From assembly GCF_009768885.1 (NCBI RefSeq), contig NZ_WSQA01000012.1, positions 107,270-171,269 of the forward strand: a stretch of DNA of 64,000 bases. The letters are read 5' to 3'. This DNA is from Sphingobacterium humi (GTDB lineage Bacteria > Bacteroidota > Bacteroidia > Sphingobacteriales > Sphingobacteriaceae). Below are positions 17,582 through 26,074 of this stretch, in pieces (position 1 is the stretch's first letter; each line of letters opens with the position of its first letter). The notes under the pieces are model-generated. The model did not search any database, was not told the origin of the DNA, and saw only the letters and a list, made by a program, of their open reading frames with translations. The position numbers and the translations under genes were made by a program.

Positions 17582-18928
17582 ATGAAGAAGGCAACCGTAC
17601 TCGTTGTAGATGATGATCAGGATTTATTAACCGCCACCCGTATCCTGTTAAGACCCAAAGTAAAAGAGGTTATTGTAGAACATAACCCCGAAAAGCTATT
17701 GCATATCTTGGAGAAAAATAAAGTCGATATCCTACTCTTGGATATGAACTTTAAGAGTGCCATTAATACGGGAAACGAAGGGTTATTCTGGTTAGCCAAA
17801 GTAAAGGCGCATTTTCCGCAGGTGCAGGTCATTATGATCACGGCTTATGCTGCGGTCGATCTGGCTGTGAAATCGCTGAAGCAAGGTGCAGCCGACTTTA
17901 TCGTGAAGCCTTGGCAGAATGAGCAATTGCTGCTGACGATAAGTACGGTGTTGGACGAAAACAGACCGCAGGAGACGAAAGTTAAAAACCAGCCAAGCAA
18001 TCAGGGCATCGTCGGGAAGTCGGCCCAGATGGAAGAGCTCTTTTATAAATTAGATAAGGTAGCTCCTACTGAGGCCAATATCTTAATCCTTGGCGAGAAT
18101 GGTACCGGTAAAGACCTCATTGCCCACGCGATACACGAGCGATCCTTGCGCCATAAAAACGCCTTTGTGAAAGTGGATGTAGGCTCGCTGACGGAGAGCT
18201 TGTTTGAGAGTGAACTCTTCGGTTATAAAAAAGGCGCATTTACCGATGCCCGCGAAGACCGCAAGGGACGTTTTGAAAATGCCGATCACGGCACTTTGTT
18301 TTTAGATGAAATCGGAAACATCAACCTGCAGCAGCAGGCCAAGCTACTTAGCGTATTGCAAAACCGCGCCGTGGTGCCCTTGGGCTCCAGTCAGCCCGTT
18401 GCCATCGACATCCGCCTGATATCGGCCACCAATGTGCCCCTGAAAGCCTTGGCCGAGGAGTCCCGATTCCGGAAAGATTTAATCTATCGCATCAATACCT
18501 TGGAAATTCAGGTGCCCGCATTACGCGAGCGGACGGATGATATTCCGTTGCTGGCCAACCATTTCTTAGCCTTCTATAACCAAAAATACCATAAGGCCAT
18601 TAGTGGCCTAGAAGCCGATGCCTTGCAGAAACTAAAACAATACCATTTCCCGGGCAATGTGCGCGAGCTGCAATACAGCATCGAACGGGCAGTCATCATG
18701 TCGGACCAAAGCAGCCTGCGTGCCGACGATATTTTGTTTTCGCCTATAGAGTCGCAAGCCGATGTGGCGGCCCAACCGATGGAACTTAGCGGGAATCTGG
18801 AGGAACTGGAGCGCAAAGCCATTAAATCGGCCATCGAGCGCTACAACGGTAACATCAGTAAGGCCGCCAAAGAATTGGGCCTCACCCGTGCCGCTTTATA
18901 CCGACGCTTGGAAAAATATAACATCTAA
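17582..18928 (+). CDS. Sigma-54-dependent response regulator, NtrC family
   Basis: 448 aa. The receiver domain has acidic residues D10-D12, phospho-acceptor D54 and the IVKPW lysine. The AAA+ domain has Walker A GENGTGKD near residue 171, Walker B GTLFLDEIGN near 240 and arginine-finger region. A C-terminal Fis-type helix-turn-helix ends NISKAAKELGLTRAALYRRL. The sigma-54 contact loop reads GAFTDA (about 217-222) rather than GAFTGA. It starts 16 bp after tolC and ends 2 bp before the kinase gene. It probably activates both the adaptor-permease and tolC promoters by binding the dyads at 15233 and 16126. Confidence 0.95.
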   Translation: MKKATVLVVDDDQDLLTATRILLRPKVKEVIVEHNPEKLLHILEKNKVDILLLDMNFKSAINTGNEGLFWLAKVKAHFPQVQVIMITAYAAVDLAVKSLKQGAADFIVKPWQNEQLLLTISTVLDENRPQETKVKNQPSNQGIVGKSAQMEELFYKLDKVAPTEANILILGENGTGKDLIAHAIHERSLRHKNAFVKVDVGSLTESLFESELFGYKKGAFTDAREDRKGRFENADHGTLFLDEIGNINLQQQAKLLSVLQNRAVVPLGSSQPVAIDIRLISATNVPLKALAEESRFRKDLIYRINTLEIQVPALRERTDDIPLLANHFLAFYNQKYHKAISGLEADALQKLKQYHFPGNVRELQYSIERAVIMSDQSSLRADDILFSPIESQADVAAQPMELSGNLEELERKAIKSAIERYNGNISKAAKELGLTRAALYRRLEKYNI

Positions 18929-18930
18929 CG

Positions 18931-20256
18931 ATGAGGACAGGGGGATTTGCTGTTGGCTTGAAGGCAGTGTTGCTGCTGTTGTTTTCCGTAGGAATTGCCT
19001 ATTTGCTATTCCGCGGATACTTTGCTTATGCAGCCCTCGCCAGTCTTATTTTTCTGTATTTCGCCTATCGGTTTCTGTCGCGCTTTCACCGCCTCAACAA
19101 GCAGGTGTTGGAATTTGCCGAAGCGGTAAAATACCGGGATTTCACCCGACGCTTCGTCGTAAAAAATGAACATTCCGATGAAGGCAAGCTGTTTTCAGCC
19201 TTTAACCAAATCAATGAAATCTACAAAAGTATCAGTATAGACCAGGCCCTGCAGCATCAATACCTCAATAAGGTAATCAATATGCTGGACACGGCCATTT
19301 TGTTTTTCCATGCCGAATCGGGAAAGGTAATCTGGGTAAACGATGCCTTCAAGCAGCTCTTCCAGTTGCCCCACCTGGGCAATATTGCAGGCATGAAGCG
19401 TAGAAATGCCGATCTCTATACCAAGACGATGCAGCTACGCCCCGGAAAACAACAGATGGAAACCAGTAATTCCAGCTCGGGGATGATCAAAATGCTGATG
19501 CAATGCTCTGAGTTCGAAACCCAGGAAGGGCTATTTCGCATTGTGGTCTACCAGAATATCAATGAGGCCATCGACGAAACGGAAACCAAGGCCTGGCATA
19601 AGCTCCTCCGCGTATTGACGCATGAAATCATGAACTCCATAGGCCCGATATCGTCCTTGGCCGAAACCCTGCATAGCCGATTGGAGCAATGGGAAGGCGA
19701 CGAAGATGTGGAAGACCTGAAGTTGGGTATATTCACCATCAAGCGCCGCAGCGAGGGCTTGCTGCAATTCGCCAAAAGCTACCGCCTCATCAATAAGGTG
19801 GACCAACCCCAAGTCGCCGATATCCTCGTCGTACAACTCTTTGAAAACATCTACCAATTGCTAGAGCCCACCCTCTTGCAAAAGCAAATCGACGTCGATA
19901 TCATCATCAAGAACACCCGCATGATCCTCCGCGCCGACATCAACCTAATCGAGCAGGTCTTAATAAACCTCTTGCTCAACGCTATTGAAGCCGTGAAAGA
20001 TACACCCGAACCCTACATCAGCCTTTCCGCCAGCGAGCAGCAAGGGAAAATATGGCTGAAGGTGCAAGACAACGGCAGCGGCATGTCGCCAGAAATTCAG
20101 GAACAGATCTTTACGCCATTCTTCACCACCAAAAAAACCGGAACCGGCGTGGGATTAACGCTCAGCAAACAGATTATGCTGCTGCATAAGGGAAACCTAT
20201 TGGTGGAAAGTAAAGAAGGGGAAGGCAGCACGTTTACTTTGCAGATGGGTTTTTAG
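18931..20256 (+). CDS. Sensor histidine kinase, NtrY-like
   Basis: 441 aa. Two N-terminal membrane helices (about 8-25 and 28-50) with almost no periplasmic loop suggest sensing within or near the membrane. A linker and PAS-like region follow (IWVNDAFKQLFQLPHL), then the dimerisation helix with phospho-acceptor H231 in LTHEIMNSIGP. The ATPase domain has N box NLLLNAIEAV, G1 VQDNGSGM, F box FTPFFTTK and G2 TGTGVGLTLSK. All catalytic boxes are intact. It pairs with the NtrC-type regulator 2 bp upstream. The lack of a large sensor domain is typical of kinases that detect envelope or membrane stress, but the signal is unknown. Confidence 0.93.
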   Translation: MRTGGFAVGLKAVLLLLFSVGIAYLLFRGYFAYAALASLIFLYFAYRFLSRFHRLNKQVLEFAEAVKYRDFTRRFVVKNEHSDEGKLFSAFNQINEIYKSISIDQALQHQYLNKVINMLDTAILFFHAESGKVIWVNDAFKQLFQLPHLGNIAGMKRRNADLYTKTMQLRPGKQQMETSNSSSGMIKMLMQCSEFETQEGLFRIVVYQNINEAIDETETKAWHKLLRVLTHEIMNSIGPISSLAETLHSRLEQWEGDEDVEDLKLGIFTIKRRSEGLLQFAKSYRLINKVDQPQVADILVVQLFENIYQLLEPTLLQKQIDVDIIIKNTRMILRADINLIEQVLINLLLNAIEAVKDTPEPYISLSASEQQGKIWLKVQDNGSGMSPEIQEQIFTPFFTTKKTGTGVGLTLSKQIMLLHKGNLLVESKEGEGSTFTLQMGF

Positions 20257-20779
20257 ATTTGAGATGTGAGATATGATTTTAGATATGAGATGTGAGATGT
20301 GAGAGCTTGTCATGGTGAGCGGAGTCGAACCATTGGTACGTCAATACAATTTGTAATACCTAATCTACTTATTAACAACGTGTTACATAGACATGTCATT
20401 GGTAGCAGAGTCGAACGACTGGTACGTCAGTACAATCCATCATATATAAATAACTTTTTACAGCATTTTACAAAAACATGTCATTGGTAACGGAGTTGAA
20501 CCAGCAACTACTGTTACGTCAATGCAATCAATAGCACACATCACGCTTTCTTATAAGTTTTAGCATGCGCTTTGTCAAATTGTGCTGTCTTGCTACTTTT
20601 ACAACCAAGCAAAGCAACAAATTTCCCTCTCTAAAAAATCTGCGAAAATTATCCTAGCTTTACAATATCTAACTCATGATCTTATGAAAAACGGCATCTT
20701 TATTTAAGGTGCGCTACGCAAAAGCAGCACAGCGCATTCCGTAAGAAAATACCATTTTATTAACCTCAACGCACTCATC
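20257..20779. repeat. Repeat-filled gap: heptamer run plus three ~86-bp units
   Basis: 20257-20308 is a run of GATRTGA-like heptamers. It joins three direct units with core GAGTCGAAC...GGTACGTCA; the GAGTCGAAC/GAGTTGAAC cores begin at 20322, 20408 and 20494, exactly 86 bp apart. The last ~240 bp (20540-20779) contain no visible repeat; TAGCTTTA at 20655 is a weak promoter candidate for the GNAT gene. Confidence 0.75.
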
Positions 20780-21322
20780 ATGCAATTAATAATAAACGAT
20801 CGTCTGTATCTCGAACAGACGCAATTAGCGCATGCGGCCCCATTGTTTCAGCAAATTGATAAAAGCAGGACGCATTTAAGCGAGTTTCTGCCGTGGGTGC
20901 CGAGCATTGCTTCCGAAGAAGACATGTGTACTTACCTCTTAAAATCTATCCAGCTGATAGAAAATGGCTTGGAGGCCAGCTTCAATATCTTTTTAGATGG
21001 CAAGCTGCAGGGCCGTATTGGATTACACCATATCAATATGCCCAACCGCAGTGCAGCCATTGGCTATTGGTTAGGCAAAGATGGAGTAGGTAAGGGGCTT
21101 ATTCTGCAATCGTGCATTCAGCTGATGGCCTATGGTTTTAACAACTTAAAGCTGAATAGAATTGAAATTAAAGCTGCCCTTAGTAATTTCAGAAGCCAGG
21201 CCATTCCAGAAAAGTTAGGTTTTAAGAAAGAAGGCATCTTACGTCAGGCCGAGTTCTTGAATGGAAAGTTTATTGATCTACAGCTTTATGCACTACTTAA
21301 GGAAGAGTGGGACACACAATAA
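20780..21322 (+). CDS. GNAT-family N-acetyltransferase (RimL/RimJ-like)
   Basis: 180 aa. The acetyl-CoA binding region lies around IGYWLGKDGVGKGLILQSCI (motif A), followed by LKLNRIEIKAALSNFRSQAI and EKLGFKKEGILRQ, the usual pattern of the RimJ/RimL branch that acetylates ribosomal-protein N-termini or small amines. The substrate cannot be told from sequence. The gene is the only one between inverted copies of a composite intergenic repeat (20257 and 21758), so it may sit on a mobile or recently shuffled segment. No operon partner is visible. Confidence 0.88.
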   Translation: MQLIINDRLYLEQTQLAHAAPLFQQIDKSRTHLSEFLPWVPSIASEEDMCTYLLKSIQLIENGLEASFNIFLDGKLQGRIGLHHINMPNRSAAIGYWLGKDGVGKGLILQSCIQLMAYGFNNLKLNRIEIKAALSNFRSQAIPEKLGFKKEGILRQAEFLNGKFIDLQLYALLKEEWDTQ

Positions 21323-21340
21323 TACCTTCTTTTTTGTAGA

Positions 21341-21430
21341 TCCCTTTCATTCCCCTTTCAAACCCCTTTCTCACCCGTATTAATTCCCTTTGCAATGGGG
21401 GGTAATACGGGTGAGAAAAAGGAAAGGAAA
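21341..21430. repeat. Hairpin repeat with perfect 16-bp arms
   Basis: TTTCTCACCCGTATTA (21367-21382) is exactly complementary to 21403-21418. Between the arms lies a G/C-rich loop containing TTGCAA. CCCTTTC-rich sequence precedes it. A partial copy in the other orientation is at 43900-43980, and a truncated one at 63522-63580. It may also stop transcription after the GNAT gene. Confidence 0.75.
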
Positions 21431-21656
21431 GTTGGAGGTAATAAGGTGTTGTAAAGGAGAGTAATCTGATGGTTGAATGCTGATGTTCTAGTGCGGTGCT
21501 ATTGCGTTGCTAAAAGTGGGGTAGTTGTAAGAAACTTTTAATCAAAGTGATTACGATGGTTAATTGTAGTGAATTACCAATCGTTCGTGGCGTTATCTTG
21601 CGATTATGTGTTATTTTTTTTTATAAAACATTGTAAACAAGTTAATTATTTTTGAT

Positions 21657-21758
21657 TGATTGCACTGACGTACCAGTCGTTCGTCCTTCGACTTCGCTCA
21701 GGATGACAGCTCACGATGACAAGCTCTCATATCTCAAATCTCACATCTCATATCTCCC
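21657..21758 (-). repeat. Inverted copy of the intergenic repeat plus heptamer run
   Basis: On the minus strand this reads as a heptamer run (GATRTGA), then GAGAGCTTGTCAT, then the GAGCGAAGTCGAAGGACGAAC core and GGTACGTCA. It is the inverted counterpart of 20257-20360, so the two copies flank the GNAT gene. It also forms the 3' gap of the Omp85 gene. Confidence 0.75.
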
Positions 21759-21759
21759 A

Positions 21760-22929
21760 TCAAAATGCCTCACTAATACTCAAGTAAAACCCTGACTGTC
21801 TTTTTTCGCCGGATCGTTGTTCGCCAAAGGCGTAGTCGAAGCGGATGCTGCTGTTGTGTTCCAGGCTAAAGAAGTAGCGGACGCCGCCGCCGTAGGATGG
21901 TAACAGGCGCATGGACTGTTCTTTGGAGAAGGTGCTGCCGGTTCCTAGGAATCCAGTGATTCCGATGCGGGGGTGGAATCTATAGCGCAGCTCGGCTTGT
22001 GCTGTGGCGTAGTTATTATCTTTATAGCGGCCGAGGTAATAGCCTCGCATGCTCATATCGCCACCTAAATCACGTAATACATAAAAAGGGACGTTCTTGC
22101 CGAATGTTCCACGGTATAAACCCTGGGCGGCCAGCGTGAGGCTGCTGTTGATGGGGTAGAAGCCGCGGAGGTCTACTTCTGCCTGCGAGCCTACGAAGTT
22201 ATCTTTACCGAAGAAGTTGGGGGCATAGCTGTATTTCGCACGGCCATAGAAACCGCTGGTGCTATAGGTGGTGTTGTTTCGGCTGTCATATAGGGCGGAG
22301 GCGCCGAGCGCCAGGTATTGGCCACCTGTTTTGCCCAGCACATTGTCCTGTTCGAAAATGCCGCCGGCTTCCATGTCTTTAAAGCTAAAGTTTTCGTAGT
22401 TCAGGTTTAAGCCGGCATAGAAATTATTGGCAAAGCGTTTCTCGCCGTCGAGTTTGATGCGGTACAGCTTCTGGTCGAGGTAGTCTTCATCGGCTTTCCA
22501 GGTGTCGTTGCCCAGTCCGTAGAAGTTAAAGGGCCAATCGCGGAAACGAAGTTCCGAGAGGATATGGTATTCGTTGCCCTTGGTCCAGATATCGGTAAGC
22601 AGCTTTATATTTTTTTGTTTTTTGGTGGTCAATGTTCCGATCAGGGTAATATTTGAGGTGCGGCTATGGAGGTCGTTTTTATCGACATAGAAGTTATAGG
22701 TGCTGGCGATTCCGTATTCGAGACCAGTTTCTTGGGCATAGCCGACAGCCGGAAGAACCATAAAACTTCCCGATCGGGAGGAGTCTTTCTCGGAGGAGAT
22801 GAACTTTTTGACGATTTTTTTGATGAAATTACTGGAATCTGCGGGTTGATCTTGGGCATACAAGGAGGTTTGTACCGCAAAACTGAGCAGCGCCAGGGGC
22901 ATGATTTTTAACAATCGGAAATTAAACAT
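21760..22929 (-). CDS. Omp85/BamA-type surface antigen, barrel only
   Basis: 389 aa from the ATG at 22929 (an in-frame TTG lies two codons upstream). A signal peptide (LPLALLSFAVQTSLYAQ) is followed by a linker and then a 16-strand-like barrel with the conserved Omp85 segments GDMSMRGYYLGRYKD (strand and L6 RGY motif) and a terminal Phe (YLSISEAF). No POTRA domains are present, so it is shorter than BamA or TamA and similar to the stand-alone bacterial surface antigen group. The substrate is unknown; possible roles are outer-membrane protein or lipid translocation. It is not obviously linked to neighbouring genes. Confidence 0.85.
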   Translation of the reverse strand: MFNFRLLKIMPLALLSFAVQTSLYAQDQPADSSNFIKKIVKKFISSEKDSSRSGSFMVLPAVGYAQETGLEYGIASTYNFYVDKNDLHSRTSNITLIGTLTTKKQKNIKLLTDIWTKGNEYHILSELRFRDWPFNFYGLGNDTWKADEDYLDQKLYRIKLDGEKRFANNFYAGLNLNYENFSFKDMEAGGIFEQDNVLGKTGGQYLALGASALYDSRNNTTYSTSGFYGRAKYSYAPNFFGKDNFVGSQAEVDLRGFYPINSSLTLAAQGLYRGTFGKNVPFYVLRDLGGDMSMRGYYLGRYKDNNYATAQAELRYRFHPRIGITGFLGTGSTFSKEQSMRLLPSYGGGVRYFFSLEHNSSIRFDYAFGEQRSGEKRQSGFYLSISEAF

Positions 22930-23026
22930 GCGCAAATATAGGGCTTCTGGGGAATTGAAATTAAAAATTATTTACTTGCATATCAGGTAAATGGTTTTTA
23001 CAGGCGATTTTTTTGGGTAAATATTT

Positions 23027-23056
23027 TTGTAATGTGCGTGGAGTAGCTATCTTTGC
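23027..23056 (+). promoter_or_regulatory. Upstream promoter of the tRNA-tuf cluster
   Basis: TTTTTG ending at 23029 and TATCTTTGC at 23048-23056 are separated by 18 bp, matching the Bacteroidota consensus TTTG-N17-23-TAnnTTTG. Confidence 0.65.
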
Positions 23057-23127
23057 ATCATCAAAACGGGAAAATATCCCAGAAAGTTTTGAAGCGTTCT
23101 TTAAGTGAAAAAAAATGAAAATAAAAC

Positions 23128-23158
23128 TTGCAGATGTCAAAATAATATTAGATTTTTG
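23128..23158 (+). promoter_or_regulatory. Second tandem promoter of the tRNA-tuf cluster
   Basis: TTG at 23128-23130 and TAGATTTTTGC from 23149 are 18 bp apart; the -7 box has one extra T compared with TAnnTTTG. The first tRNA begins 56 bp further on. Confidence 0.5.
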
Positions 23159-23213
23159 CACTCGCTATCCAGGGGTAGCCGTTCTTTAAGAAAGTTTTAT
23201 TAAATTTACATAC

Positions 23214-23286
<73 letters not shown>

Positions 23287-23311
23287 CAAAGGTAACTCAG
23301 GTTACTGGTAT

Positions 23312-23392
23312 GGAGGGGTTCCAGAGCGGTCAAATGGGACGGACTGTAAATCCGTTGCTTCGGCTTCGAAGGTTCGAATCCTTCTCCCTCCA
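23312..23392 (+). tRNA. tRNA-Tyr (anticodon GTA)
   Basis: 81 nt with a long variable arm as expected for Tyr. Acceptor GGAGGGG/TCCCTCC, anticodon stem ACGGA/TCCGT around loop CTGTAAA, T-arm GAAGG-TTCGAAT-CCTTC. Confidence 0.95.
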
Positions 23393-23449
23393 CTACACAC
23401 TCGTTTGCACTTAAGCTGCTTTTGCAGTGTTCTCAAAGGGTGAACAAAA

Positions 23450-23522
23450 GCGGAAGTAGCTCAGTTGGTAGAGCGATAGCCTTCCAAGCTATAGGTCGCG
23501 AGTTCGAACCTCGTCTTCCGCT
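23450..23522 (+). tRNA. tRNA-Gly (anticodon TCC)
   Basis: Acceptor GCGGAAG/CTTCCGC, anticodon stem ATAGC/GCTAT around loop CTTCCAA, T-arm CGAG-TTCGAAC-CTCG. Confidence 0.95.
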
Positions 23523-23610
23523 CAATTTATAAAACAAACTAAGTCTCTGTCTTCTTTGATATTTTTATGTAAAAGGCTAGAGGCTTATAGCTGTAAATAA
23601 GGTTTTTTAA

Positions 23611-23682
<72 letters not shown>

Positions 23683-23752
23683 CAAATACAAGTTTTGTTA
23701 ACTTTGTAAGATAATTAAAGGAAATATTTTATAATTACTAATTCGCATAAAC

Positions 23753-24940
23753 ATGGCAAAAGAGAAATTTGACCGTAGTAAACCGCACTTAAATATTGGT
23801 ACTATTGGTCACGTTGACCACGGTAAAACGACTACAACAGCTGCTATCACTAAAGTATTAGCTGATAAAGGTTTGTCAGAAGTTCGTTCATTTGATTCAA
23901 TTGACTCAGCTCCTGAAGAAAAAGAGCGTGGTATCACAATCAACACTTCACACGTAGAATACCAAACAGCTAACCGTCACTATGCACACGTTGACTGTCC
24001 AGGTCACGCCGATTACGTTAAAAACATGGTAACTGGTGCTGCTCAGATGGACGGTGCAATCATCGTTGTTGCTGCTACTGATGGTCCTATGCCTCAAACT
24101 CGTGAGCACATCCTATTGGCTCGCCAGGTAGGTGTTCCTGCGTTAGTAGTTTTCTTAAACAAAGTTGACTTAGTTGATGACACTGAGTTATTAGACTTAG
24201 TTGAGATGGAAGTTCGTGAATTATTATCATTCTACGAATTCCCAGGTGATGATATCCCTGTAATCAAAGGTTCTGCATTAGGTGCTTTGAACGGTGAAGA
24301 GAAATGGGTAGATTCTATCATGGAACTTATGGAAGCTGTAGATAACTACATTCCAATTCCTCCACGTTTGACAGATCTTCCTTTCTTAATGCCTATTGAA
24401 GACGTATTCTCGATCACTGGTCGTGGTACAGTTGCAACAGGTCGTATTGAAAGAGGTGTAATCAACTCTGGTGACCCAGTTGAAATCTTAGGTATGGGTG
24501 CTGAGAACTTGAAATCTACAGTAACAGGTGTTGAGATGTTCCGTAAAATCTTAGATTACGGTGAAGCTGGTGATAACGTAGGTTTATTGTTACGTGGTAT
24601 TGAGAAAACTGATATCCGTCGTGGTATGGTTATCTGTAAACCAGGTTCAGTAACGCCTCACACAGATTTCAAAGCTGAGGTTTACGTATTATCAAAAGCT
24701 GAAGGTGGACGTCACACTCCTTTCTTCAACAAATACCGTCCTCAGTTCTATTTCCGTACAACAGACGTAACTGGTGAAATTACACTAGAAGCAGGTACTG
24801 AAATGGTTATGCCAGGTGATAACGTAACAATCACTGTAAAGTTGATCAACGCTATCGCAATGGAAAAAGGTCTACGTTTCGCTATCCGTGAAGGTGGTCG
24901 TACCGTAGGTGCTGGTCAGGTAACTGAAATCTTAGCGTAA
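23753..24940 (+). CDS. tuf: Elongation factor Tu
   Basis: 395 aa, normal length. GTPase motifs G1 GHVDHGKT (residues 19-26), G2 region [13 protein letters not shown]3 DCPGH and G4 NKVD are intact, followed by two beta-barrel domains ending [12 protein letters not shown]-Tu delivers aminoacyl-tRNA to the ribosome. Codon use is strongly biased (GGT, CGT, GTT), as expected of a very highly expressed gene. It follows four tRNA genes and is closed by a terminator at 24965, before the tRNA-Trp-secE-nusG unit. Confidence 0.99.
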   Translation: MAKEKFDRSKPHLNIGTIGHVDHGKTTTTAAITKVLADKGLSEVRSFDSIDSAPEEKERGITINTSHVEYQTANRHYAHVDCPGHADYVKNMVTGAAQMDGAIIVVAATDGPMPQTREHILLARQVGVPALVVFLNKVDLVDDTELLDLVEMEVRELLSFYEFPGDDIPVIKGSALGALNGEEKWVDSIMELMEAVDNYIPIPPRLTDLPFLMPIEDVFSITGRGTVATGRIERGVINSGDPVEILGMGAENLKSTVTGVEMFRKILDYGEAGDNVGLLLRGIEKTDIRRGMVICKPGSVTPHTDFKAEVYVLSKAEGGRHTPFFNKYRPQFYFRTTDVTGEITLEAGTEMVMPGDNVTITVKLINAIAMEKGLRFAIREGGRTVGAGQVTEILA

Positions 24941-24964
24941 TCTCTAGAGATTCGTTAACCATAT

Positions 24965-25007
24965 AAAAAATAAGCTAATTGGCTCAGGCTGATTAGCTTA
25001 TTTTTTC
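24965..25007 (+). terminator. Rho-independent terminator of tuf
   Basis: AATAAGCTAAT...ATTAGCTTATT stem with a 12-nt loop, followed by a T run at 24999-25006. Confidence 0.85.
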
Positions 25008-25052
25008 TCAACAAATAACAGCCGCTAAAAAGCGCAAAAAAGTGAAATAATA

Positions 25053-25085
25053 TTTGTTGTAATGCGGTTTAAAGCCTATATTTGC
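25053..25085 (+). promoter_or_regulatory. Promoter of tRNA-Trp-secE-nusG
   Basis: TTTG (25053-25056) and TATATTTGC (25077-25085) are 20 bp apart, an excellent match to the Bacteroidota consensus, 19 bp before the tRNA. Confidence 0.8.
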
Positions 25086-25103
25086 AACATCAAAAAAATC
25101 TAC

Positions 25104-25174
25104 ACGGGCATAGTTCAATGGTAGAATAGAGGTCTCCAAAACCTTTGATCTGGGTTCGAATCCTGGTGCCCGTG
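25104..25174 (+). tRNA. tRNA-Trp (anticodon CCA)
   Basis: 71 nt. Acceptor ACGGGCA/TGCCCGT with discriminator G, anticodon stem GAGGT/ACCTT around loop CTCCAAA, T-loop TTCGAAT. Its place just before secE is conserved in many bacteria. Confidence 0.95.
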
Positions 25175-25197
25175 CAATTAACTTAGAAAACTTATAA

Positions 25198-25392
25198 ATG
25201 GCAAAAGTACTTGATTTTATTAAAGACTCTTACGTAGAGATTACGGAGAAAGTGACTTGGCCTACTTGGTCTCAATTGCAAAATCATGCGGTCGTAGTAT
25301 TGATCGCTTCTTTGATTATTGCGATTGTTATCTTAGTAATGGATAAAGCTTCAAGTAACATTATGGAGTTACTTTATGGTATAGCGTCCTAA
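25198..25392 (+). CDS. secE: Preprotein translocase subunit SecE
   Basis: 64 aa, the short single-membrane-span form. An amphipathic N-terminal helix (DFIKDSYVEITEKVTWPTW) with the conserved VTWPTW segment leads into one membrane helix (about 31-52). SecE clamps SecY in the inner-membrane Sec translocon. It starts 23 bp after tRNA-Trp and ends 18 bp before nusG. Confidence 0.97.
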   Translation: MAKVLDFIKDSYVEITEKVTWPTWSQLQNHAVVVLIASLIIAIVILVMDKASSNIMELLYGIAS

Positions 25393-25410
25393 TTTTCTAA
25401 TCCAATCATT

Positions 25411-25956
25411 ATGGCAGATCAAAGTTTAAAATGGTACGTGGTACGTGCTGTAAGCGGTAAAGAGAAGAAAGTAAAACAATATTTAGAGGCAGAAATTAAT
25501 CGCTTAGGCATTCAACACTTGGTTACGCAAGTATTAATCCCGATGGAAAAATACTACCAAATGCGTGACGGTAAAAAGGTGGCCAAAGAGCGTAACTATT
25601 ACCCTGGATATGTTTTGATCGAAGCAGCATTGGACGGAGAGATTGAACACGCAATTAAAAATGTAAATAGTGTCATCGGTTTCTTAGGTGATAAAGCAGG
25701 AAATGCAATCCCTTTACGTCCTGCCGAAGTGAACCGTATCTTAGGTAAGGTAGATGAAATGGCCGAGCAAGGCGAAACCATCAGCGTTCCTTACTATGTT
25801 GGTGAAACAGTGAAAGTAAATGACGGGCCGTTCAACGGATTTACTGGAGAAATTGAAGAAGTACACGAAGACAAGAAAAAATTAACCGTTATGGTGAAAG
25901 TATTCGGTCGGAAAACTCCACTGGAACTGAACTATATGCAGGTTGAGAAAGAGTAA
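25411..25956 (+). CDS. nusG: Transcription termination/antitermination factor NusG
   Basis: 181 aa. The N-terminal NGN domain starts WYVVRAVSGKEKKVKQYL, has YYPGYVLIEA in its core, and is followed by a C-terminal KOW motif (VNDGPFNGFTGEIEEV). NusG binds RNA polymerase and links it to ribosome or Rho. It is followed by its own terminator at 25998 and so is separated from rplK, which in most Bacteroidota is its direct neighbour. Confidence 0.97.
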   Translation: MADQSLKWYVVRAVSGKEKKVKQYLEAEINRLGIQHLVTQVLIPMEKYYQMRDGKKVAKERNYYPGYVLIEAALDGEIEHAIKNVNSVIGFLGDKAGNAIPLRPAEVNRILGKVDEMAEQGETISVPYYVGETVKVNDGPFNGFTGEIEEVHEDKKKLTVMVKVFGRKTPLELNYMQVEKE

Positions 25957-25997
25957 GCTGTAGTACTCAGTATTTAGTACTTAGTATTTAGAAATAT

Positions 25998-26030
25998 AAA
26001 GGTCGAACCATGTTCGACCTTTTCTTTTTT
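25998..26030 (+). terminator. Terminator after nusG
   Basis: AAAGGTCGAAC-CAT-GTTCGACCTTT stem-loop followed by TTCTTTTTT. A short AGTATTTAGTA-type repeat lies just before it (25957-25991). Confidence 0.85.
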
Positions 26031-26074
26031 CATAGGTTTTTGCTAATTTAACTAAGCATGCTAAACCCCTATTT

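Noticed and set aside
20299..20490. Short ORF after the kinase gene
   Set aside because: It is a translation of the intergenic repeat core, not a gene.
20309..20535. 86-bp units considered as a CRISPR-like or attI-like array
   Set aside because: Only part of each unit is conserved, there are three copies, and no integrase or cas gene is present.
22961..23161. Minus-strand 66-residue ORF before the tRNA cluster
   Set aside because: It covers two promoter elements, is Lys/Phe-rich from AT-rich DNA and has no recognisable domain.
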